Below the pieces are notes generated by a model. The model saw nothing but the letters and a program-made list of their open reading frames with translations. It was not told the DNA's origin and made no database searches. A stretch of DNA of 64,000 bases from Oscheius dolichura. Taxonomy: Eukaryota > Nematoda > Chromadorea > Rhabditida > Rhabditidae. Positions within the stretch are counted from its first letter, which is position 1, and every line of letters starts with the position of its first letter. The position numbers were made by a program, and so were the translations under genes. The stretch spans positions 7,316,001 through 7,380,000 of the forward strand of contig OW051493.1 of NCBI GenBank assembly GCA_932521035.1. The letters run 5' to 3'. Shown here piece by piece: positions 58,390-64,000 of this stretch.

Positions 58390-58673
58390 ACTGAACATTA
58401 ATTGCTTGAAATAGAAGAATAGTAAGAAGCAGAAAATGAAACAAGGAAGAGAAAATAACAACAACTTCTGAATTCAGAAACACGTTGGACTGGAGGCGGT
58501 GTTCAGGACTACTGTCTCGGAAATTAGAATTACGCAATTGCACAGCCATATGAAAGGGCCCCGATTTTGAGCCAAACAGTTCCATTTCGAGTCGCCTTTC
58601 CTCTTTCTTTTCTCGTTTGCCTCTTCTGTTTTCCCATAAAATTCATAAAATTATTATTTTAGAGACTGCCCAG
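58390..58673. promoter_or_regulatory. Shared promoter region of smg-9 and dph2
   Basis: Only 284 bases separate the divergent start codons, so both core promoters must overlap here or lie in 5' UTR. Splice acceptors stand close to both starts (TTTTAG 15 bases before the dph2 ATG; TTCAG one base before the smg-9 ATG), fitting trans-spliced leaders. No specific factor site is recognised. Confidence 0.5.
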
Positions 58674-61600
58674 ATGGCAGAAACCTCCGCTTCTTCCGTA
58701 GGACAATTTTTCACCAACAGCGATTTCACATCTCATCTTCCGACAGCAGAACAATCTCAAGTTTGTTACTCTTATCTATTCTGTTATTATTTTTCTCAGT
58801 CTTTCAGGCCTGAGAATCCGGATCACTTTTTCGATACTGAGGGTACAATCAATTGGATCAGAGAAAGCAACTTCAAACGTGTGGCTTTACAATTCCCGGA
58901 TACTTTTCTACCTTATGCCAGCTTTGTTTCTCAACGGATAGAGAAAACCTTGAACGATGTGAAAACATTTGTTCTGGCGGATACATCTTACAGAAGGTTT
59001 GGTTGTTGTTAACTATATTTTATTTCTTTTTCAGTTGTTGTGTAGATTATATAGCTGCAGCACATGCACGATGTGATTGTTTAGTGCATTTTGGAAATGC
59101 GTGTCTTTCAAGCCCTTCAATGGAAATCCCATCCAGGTGTATATATTTTGCTTCTAATTCATGCAGATAATTAGATTTGTACTTGGCCGGTTACCACTTG
59201 ACATAGACGATACTTGCAATATTTTATCAGAAAGTCTTTCATCTATTGAAACTCCAATTGTAGTTCTTGCAGATGCTTCTTATGATTATGCATTAGGTAA
59301 GCCTTTCGTATTTACTTTTAAAATAATGTTTTAGATGAGATTGTACCCATTCTAGAAAAGAAATATGATAAAAAAGAATTTTTAATGTGCCGAGTAGTTT
59401 TAAATAATTCTGAACATCCTAAAGAGGTACAACATTTAATTTTCTATAGAAATTTTTAGAATCTTGTCCTTGGTCGAAATGTTCCTAGCCTACTAAAAGA
59501 ATCTCAAGATGCATCAGTTATTTTTATTGGCACTTCATCCAGTTCATTTCTTCCTATTTGGCTTATGACTTTTCCTTCCATCTCTACAGTTATTTCTTAT
59601 AATCCAGAAACAAAACAAGTTAACAGCGAAAGGTTAGTGACGTTTACTTTGAAAGGATTTTTAGAAAATTTATTGAATTAGTAACTAGAATCTTCCATAA
59701 GGCGCGATAATCTTGGGATCATGTGCTTCCACATAGCTAGGCGATCGTGATGGGCATGGGCAGTAGGCAGCGTCCACACCTGGAAGTCCGTTTCCTCCAG
59801 CATCTCCAGGCTCTCCATCTGTAGCCGGGGCACCAGGGGTTCCGTTCGGTCCGTCTTCTCCTGGCTGTCCAGGTTCACCATCAGTGCCATTGTCTCCTGC
59901 GGCTCCAGGATTTCCCTCAGGCCCTTCTGGTCCAGGTGGCCCTTGAGGTCCGGGTTCTCCCCGTCCGCGCTTGCCGCGTTTCCCATCACGACCTCTAGCA
60001 CCACTAGCTCCATTCATTCCTGATTTTCCAGCGTCTCCCTCAGCGCCTGGCTCTCCATTATCACCATCCTTTCCTGGTAGTCCGTCGTTTCCATCAACAC
60101 CATCTTGCCCAGGGTCTCCGATAGGTCCATCTTCACCAGGGAGTCCTGGAGCGCCAGGAGGGCATTTGATGCATTCATGGGGATTGCCGGTCATTACACT
60201 AGTTCCACGAACTCCATCCTGCCCACGAGGGCCAGGGGTTCCATCCAATCCAGCCTCTCCAGGGTTTCCTGGCGGTCCAGCAGGTCCAACGGGGCAGTTA
60301 TTTGGCTGGGGTCCGCAGTTGCATTGTGAGGCTTGGCGCTTGAAGACTGAACGGAGAGAAGAAGTAGGGTCGTGTACGCCTCCTCCAGTGTTCTTGATAA
60401 TCATTTCTCTCCAAGCGTCATCAGAGTATTCCTAAAGTTTTTTTTTATTTTTGGGACGAATTTGCAGTAATATTACCTTGAATTCAGCCATATCATGCAA
60501 GGCGTCATTGTAAAAGCTGTTGATGTCGTTGATTAGAGTTCCCACAACAAGAAGGGCGGCGATAATAACTCCACCCGACGCGATGGAAGCCGTAGTAACG
60601 AGGAAGTGAGGGAGATTCATTGAGTGACCTTCATGGTCTTTCTCCGATGCGCTTATAACGGGCTAGCCGTGGGAAGCGAGATTCCCGACAACTGCATAAA
60701 AAGTGGCATGATCCGCGAGCGAGCAAGTATTTTACCTGGCGATTGAAGCATTTTAAAAAAAAGTTGAGCAGGTTTTAATAGGATCTTTGAGGTTTCAGCA
60801 CTTCCTCCGTACGACAACTTCGAAAGCGACTATTCATGGTGGAAAAATTGAAAGATGCCAACACTGTAGGACTTGTAGTAGGGACTGTGGGACTTGAAGG
60901 GCACCGTGATGCCGTCTCACGGATGCGAACACTTTGTAAACAAGCTGGAAAGAAGGTTTATGTTATTTCAGTGGGAAAAGTAAGCCGTTTTTCTGTTATT
61001 TTATTTCAGTTTTATAATTCAGGTAAATGTACCGAAACTGTCGAATTTCACCTCAGACATCGATGTCTTTGTTTTGATCTCCTGCCCATTTGGAATTCTT
61101 CTGGATACCTCAGATTTTTACAAGCCCGTGCTCTCTTTATTCGAAGCGGAAGTAGCATTAAATCCTAACAATTCATGGGCAGCAGGAAATGGATGGACTG
61201 CTGACTTTTCTAAATTTTTACACGGTTTATTTATTTCATAATTTTAATATCGTAGAACTTTTGCAGATTCTATTGGAGAATCCAATGAAGAAGGAGATGT
61301 AAGTCTGGTTACTGGTAGAATTCGTGTAAAACAAGTAGAACAATCAGAAGATGGAACTTCAAGTGCGGGTCAAGTCACATTATATACAGCTGGTTGGTTT
61401 TTTTTCGCAAATCTTTGCTGCAGGTAGTGAAACATTATTCCCCGGAGTGCCATAAGCGCGATATGAGAAGAACATTTATCTTGGGGGCCTCCCAGAAAGT
61501 GTCGCACAGCGCATATGATGACAACAAATGTCCAAATGGTCAAACATCTTTTCCAGGTGATTATTTCAAGCAGAGAAGCTGGAAAGGTCTGGACGACAGC

Positions 61601-61681
61601 GTCCGTGTCGATGAAGATACCAGCGTTACAGAAGGGCTCGCCGGCATAGCCGCCTCTTATGCTACAGAACCATCCAAATAA
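58674..61681 (+). CDS. dph2: Diphthamide biosynthesis protein 2 (DPH2)
   Basis: Ten exons (58674-58760, 58800-58996, 59035-59136, 59175-59296, 59335-59426, 59460-59632, 60799-60979, 61023-61224, 61267-61392, 61557-61681) give 468 residues, the usual DPH2 length. Domain 1 has VALQFPDTFLPYA and VLADTSYRSCCVDYIAAAHA, domain 2 PIVVLADASYDYAL, and domain 3 VEKLKDANTVGLVVGTVGLE and DVFVLISCPFGILLDTSDFY. The end is RSWKGLDDSVR, then GLAGIAASY. DPH1-DPH2 carry Fe-S clusters and start diphthamide formation on elongation factor 2 by adding the aminocarboxypropyl group from S-adenosylmethionine. The 1.17-kb sixth intron holds a whole collagen gene on the other strand. Exon 9 is joined to exon 10 over 164 bases that are open in another frame. 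Confidence 0.88.
59685..60620 (-). CDS. Cuticle collagen, nested in a dph2 intron
   Basis: Two exons (60477-60620, 59685-60431) encode 296 residues. An N-terminal hydrophobic segment (TTASIASGGVIIAALLVVGT) is followed by a conserved helical region (INDINSFYNDALHDMAEFK) and a furin-type site (RSVFKR) before QASQCNCGPQPNNC. The rest is Gly-X-Y triplets in blocks separated by Cys clusters (CIKCPPGAPG, YCPCPS), ending KIIAPYGRF. This is the standard layout of nematode cuticle collagens: membrane-anchored precursor, furin release, Cys-knot alignment, triple helix. Which collagen group it belongs to is not certain. It lies wholly inside the intron 59633-60798 of dph2, antisense. Confidence 0.93.
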
Positions 61682-61808
61682 CTTATTGTTACTTTGTTAA
61701 TCTTTTATTGTTACAATTGTTGTGTTTATTGTTTTTTCAGAGTATAATACATCTTTTGAGCCAATATAGCACCTCGTATTCGGACATGAGAACGGAACCG
61801 CATGAAAA

Positions 61809-63398
61809 TTAACCGAAATGATCATCTTCCGCATAGTAGATATAGTAGATCCAATAGACAATATTGAAGACAACGAAGACCAGCGGAAAGTAAGCCCGAC
61901 TTTTTCTATCGATCATTTGGGCATATTTTCGATTCTCTTCAACGCGATTTATTCTAAAGCAGTTATTTTTTAACTATAATTTTGGAAACGAAACCTTTCT
62001 TCTATTGCTTTTCTCTGTTTAGATGGTAACATATTCCTCTGGTAGAACATTGGAGACTGGTTCATCTCGCGGATTTGTTTCTTCTCCATGCTCGCTTCCA
62101 TTCCATTACAATTTGATGGAGGCGGAAGCAATTGCACTTCATAAGTTCCACCGTTAGACTAAAATATTTATTTATTATTTTTGTTCAGACAATTATCTCT
62201 CACCTTTGTCTCCTTATACTGGGTCACAAGGTCCTGAACCTGCTCGGCTAATCCACGCGTTTTTACAGGCTTCTTCTGCTTCCGCCGGGTACAATAATTC
62301 ACCACGGTGAATTCTATCATAGCCGAGAACACAAACGCCATGCAGGCACCCATCCAAACATCTATTGCTTTGACATAAGAAGCCTGTACTTTTGTATTAT
62401 GGCCAGGAAGGATGGATTACTTGTGGTAGAGCCATTCTCGCCGCGCTACTTTGGGTAGCGAGGGTTAGGAGAGTTGTGATCGAGAGGGAAACCCTTCCCG
62501 GAACGGCTTCCACATCCAGCCAAAAGGAGAACCACGAAATGATGACAATAAGAGCCGTTGGAATATAGGACTAAGCCATGGTGTTAAAAAAAGAGGAATA
62601 GGAATACCTGGATGATGTGGTGCGTTATCTCGCGGTCAACTCGGAATTCAGCGAAGGCGCAGGACCATACGCCGGTGGCATAGGTATCATTACGGATGAG
62701 GAAGGATATGTTACGGAGACGCATGTCAGGCATTCGGATTTCCTGAAAAAGAGAGTTCACGATCAATTCGACGTTCCCTAAACGGTGGGCATGGTGGCAG
62801 AAAGTTAAGCCTAAGCGGTGGACATTTCCTACGGTGGATATGGTGGTCGAAAAGTTAAGCCTAAGCGGTGGACAAGTCCTACGGTGGATATGGTGGTCGA
62901 AAAGTTAAGCTTAAGTTTTGTTAAAATTCTGTCAACCGTAATCCCTATGATACATGCACTGTTGGCTTCAAGACTCTGTATTTTGTCCCTTACTTGGTTG
63001 ACTTCTACCGGGGATCCACCATTCCAGGCAATTATCAACTGCTCATTATCATAGGCATCTGAAATATGGATTCTTCATTATACAACAGTATTTTTAGCCC
63101 TGATTAAAGTCTTATTCAAGAAATATACTCACAGCTCAGTATCCTCATCCCACATCTTTGCGAATCCAGTGGGTATTTGGCCAAATTCTGCATACACAGG
63201 ACCGTCAAAGAAATTCTAAAGATTTCAGCTTATATTTCCATAATATTGGGGTAAAGCTCACCGACAGTCATACCAAACAGTCCCGTTTGGATAGATCCAC
63301 ACTAGGAAGTTGGGCGAGGTCACCTCATGGAAGTCGGCCGTTCGAGCATTGGCAAAATAGAGATCCGGATGCCAGATAAGATTGAACATCGAACCGTC
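61809..63398 (-). CDS. Cys-loop ligand-gated ion channel subunit, anion-type, 5' part outside window
   Basis: Eight exons (63262-63398, 63133-63215, 62994-63058, 62608-62742, 62421-62570, 62204-62383, 61995-62158, 61809-61953) give 352 residues of the C-terminal three quarters. Seen are WHPDLYFANARTADFHEVTS, the Cys-loop CMQNLAKYPLDSQRC with 13 residues between cysteines, M1 (YIPTALIVIISWFSFWL), M2 (VPGRVSLSITTLLTLATQSS), M3 (YVKAIDVWMGACMAFVFSAM) and M4 (YFPLVFVVFNIVYWIYYIYY). The M1-M2-M3 pattern is that of GABA, glycine and glutamate-gated chloride channels, but the usual Pro-Ala-Arg before M2 is Pro-Gly-Arg. Only one cysteine (VWSCAF) of the second ligand-site disulfide is obvious. The ligand is unknown. 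N-terminal exons lie beyond 63398, probably past the window. Confidence 0.88.
62781..62914. repeat. 50-bp tandem repeat, about 2.7 units
   Basis: Units start at 62781, 62831 and 62881 (unit begins ACGGTGGATATGGTGGTCGA) and are close to identical; the third is partial. The array lies in the channel-subunit intron between exons 3 and 4 as listed. Confidence 0.9.
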
Positions 63399-63980
63399 CT
63401 GAAAAATGAAAACTTTTTGGGGTTCAACAGCTGTCTAACTGTGGCTGCGAAAACTTTTCGCCATCTAGAGCCTTCTCCACCCCTTCCCTTCCAAATTCCC
63501 CCGTTTGTTCTCCCTTTCAAAATGTCTGATCATCCACAAAAGCCCCGACTGAAAACAGCAAAATTTAGCCATTGTCTGTTTTTTTTTCTTTTGCCTCTTT
63601 CCGGCCTGCTCTCCGACCCCTTCTCCCCTCTTTTTTCACGCTCCTTTTAGGACGTCTTTTTCAGTTCACCCCGAGTTTTTTTGCCCCCGGGGCACGGCAG
63701 CGAACTTCGTCGAAAAAGTTAAGAGCAGATTATGACTTGGCATTTGACTTGAGTGGACGACGGGATGGATCAGAGGGGGTAGTCTTTGAACCGGACGGCT
63801 CATCTGCCCCTGGGTGAAGTAGGGGGTCTTTGGTCAGATAACGAAAGGATGGGGATAATTTTCGGGAGAGAAGGCCAGATGGAGCCCCGAGAATTACACA
63901 AAAGTTATGGAAACATAGTAGTAATAAACTAGCGGATCAAATCTCCCGAACGTCCAACCGGGTTTGATCCAAATTCGCCT
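63399..63980. other. Likely intron of the channel gene
   Basis: No exon with receptor-like sequence is found up to the window edge, so this is most likely intron of the channel gene. Open frames here have no domain. Confidence 0.4.
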
Positions 63981-64000
63981 GCACCCGTAAAATCTCGGCA
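63981..64000. repeat. MITE arm cut by the window edge
   Basis: The last 20 bases (GCACCCGTAAAATCTCGGCA) match the left arm of the hairpin family exactly at its consensus; the rest of the element lies outside. Confidence 0.7.

Noticed and set aside
59632-59712. Reading dph2 on past 59632 through an acceptor at 59665 to a stop in the collagen 3' end
   Set aside because: It would remove the whole third DPH2 domain; the exon at 60799 joins in phase and restores a full-length protein.
1-64000. CRISPR arrays, bacterial operators, terminators or phage genes
   Set aside because: None seen; splice signals and gene content are those of a nematode nuclear genome.

Overview
This window is nuclear DNA from a nematode. 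Introns are short (mostly 40-60 bases) with TTTTCAG or TTTTAG acceptors. There is a cuticle collagen gene, neuropeptide-like precursors, a Cys-loop receptor subunit, tightly spaced genes of operon type, genes nested inside introns of other genes, and many small inverted-repeat transposons. Nothing bacterial or viral was seen. Species and genus cannot be named from the sequence. Gene models below were spliced by hand; for the multi-exon genes I checked that the reading phase is continuous across every junction and that total length is a multiple of three.

Layout. 1-5.9 kb: mostly gene-free, with one tRNA-Val and two small MITEs. 5.9-7.6 kb: two related secreted peptide precursors (minus strand) flank an unknown 85-residue gene (plus). 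7.6-12.5 kb: a ten-exon P4-ATPase (lipid flippase), minus strand, with MITE copies in its introns and upstream. 13.2-20.2 kb: a membrane protein with a predicted three-finger (Ly6/uPAR-type) ectodomain, a GNAT-like acyltransferase, a kinase remnant, and an unknown nine-exon type I membrane protein. 21.1-24.8 kb: a ubiquitin protease with a MYND zinc finger inserted in its catalytic domain (USP19-like). 24.8-30.0 kb: 5 kb without a recognisable gene.

30.0-53.5 kb: one 42-exon gene for a giant coiled-coil protein of about 4604 residues with a C-terminal membrane anchor, best read as a giantin/CASP-type golgin. It holds a His/Gln-rich tandem repeat of about 232 residues, an array of acidic WGDW-type tryptophan motifs, and a 572-bp segment present twice 8.1 kb apart with a single base difference. 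A small BRI3-like gene lies antisense in one intron, and several mobile elements sit in others.

53.8-64 kb is compact: a SLC35E1-like transporter, SRP receptor beta and SMG9 lie in a row on the minus strand (SMG9 and SRP receptor beta spaced like an operon). SMG9 is head-to-head with the diphthamide gene dph2, whose sixth intron contains a complete cuticle collagen gene on the opposite strand. The right edge carries the 3' part of an anion-channel-like Cys-loop receptor.

Several genes concern membrane traffic and protein handling (flippase, golgin, SRP receptor, transporter, deubiquitinase, diphthamide synthesis, nonsense-mediated decay), but apart from the operon-like pair nothing in the sequence shows that they act together.
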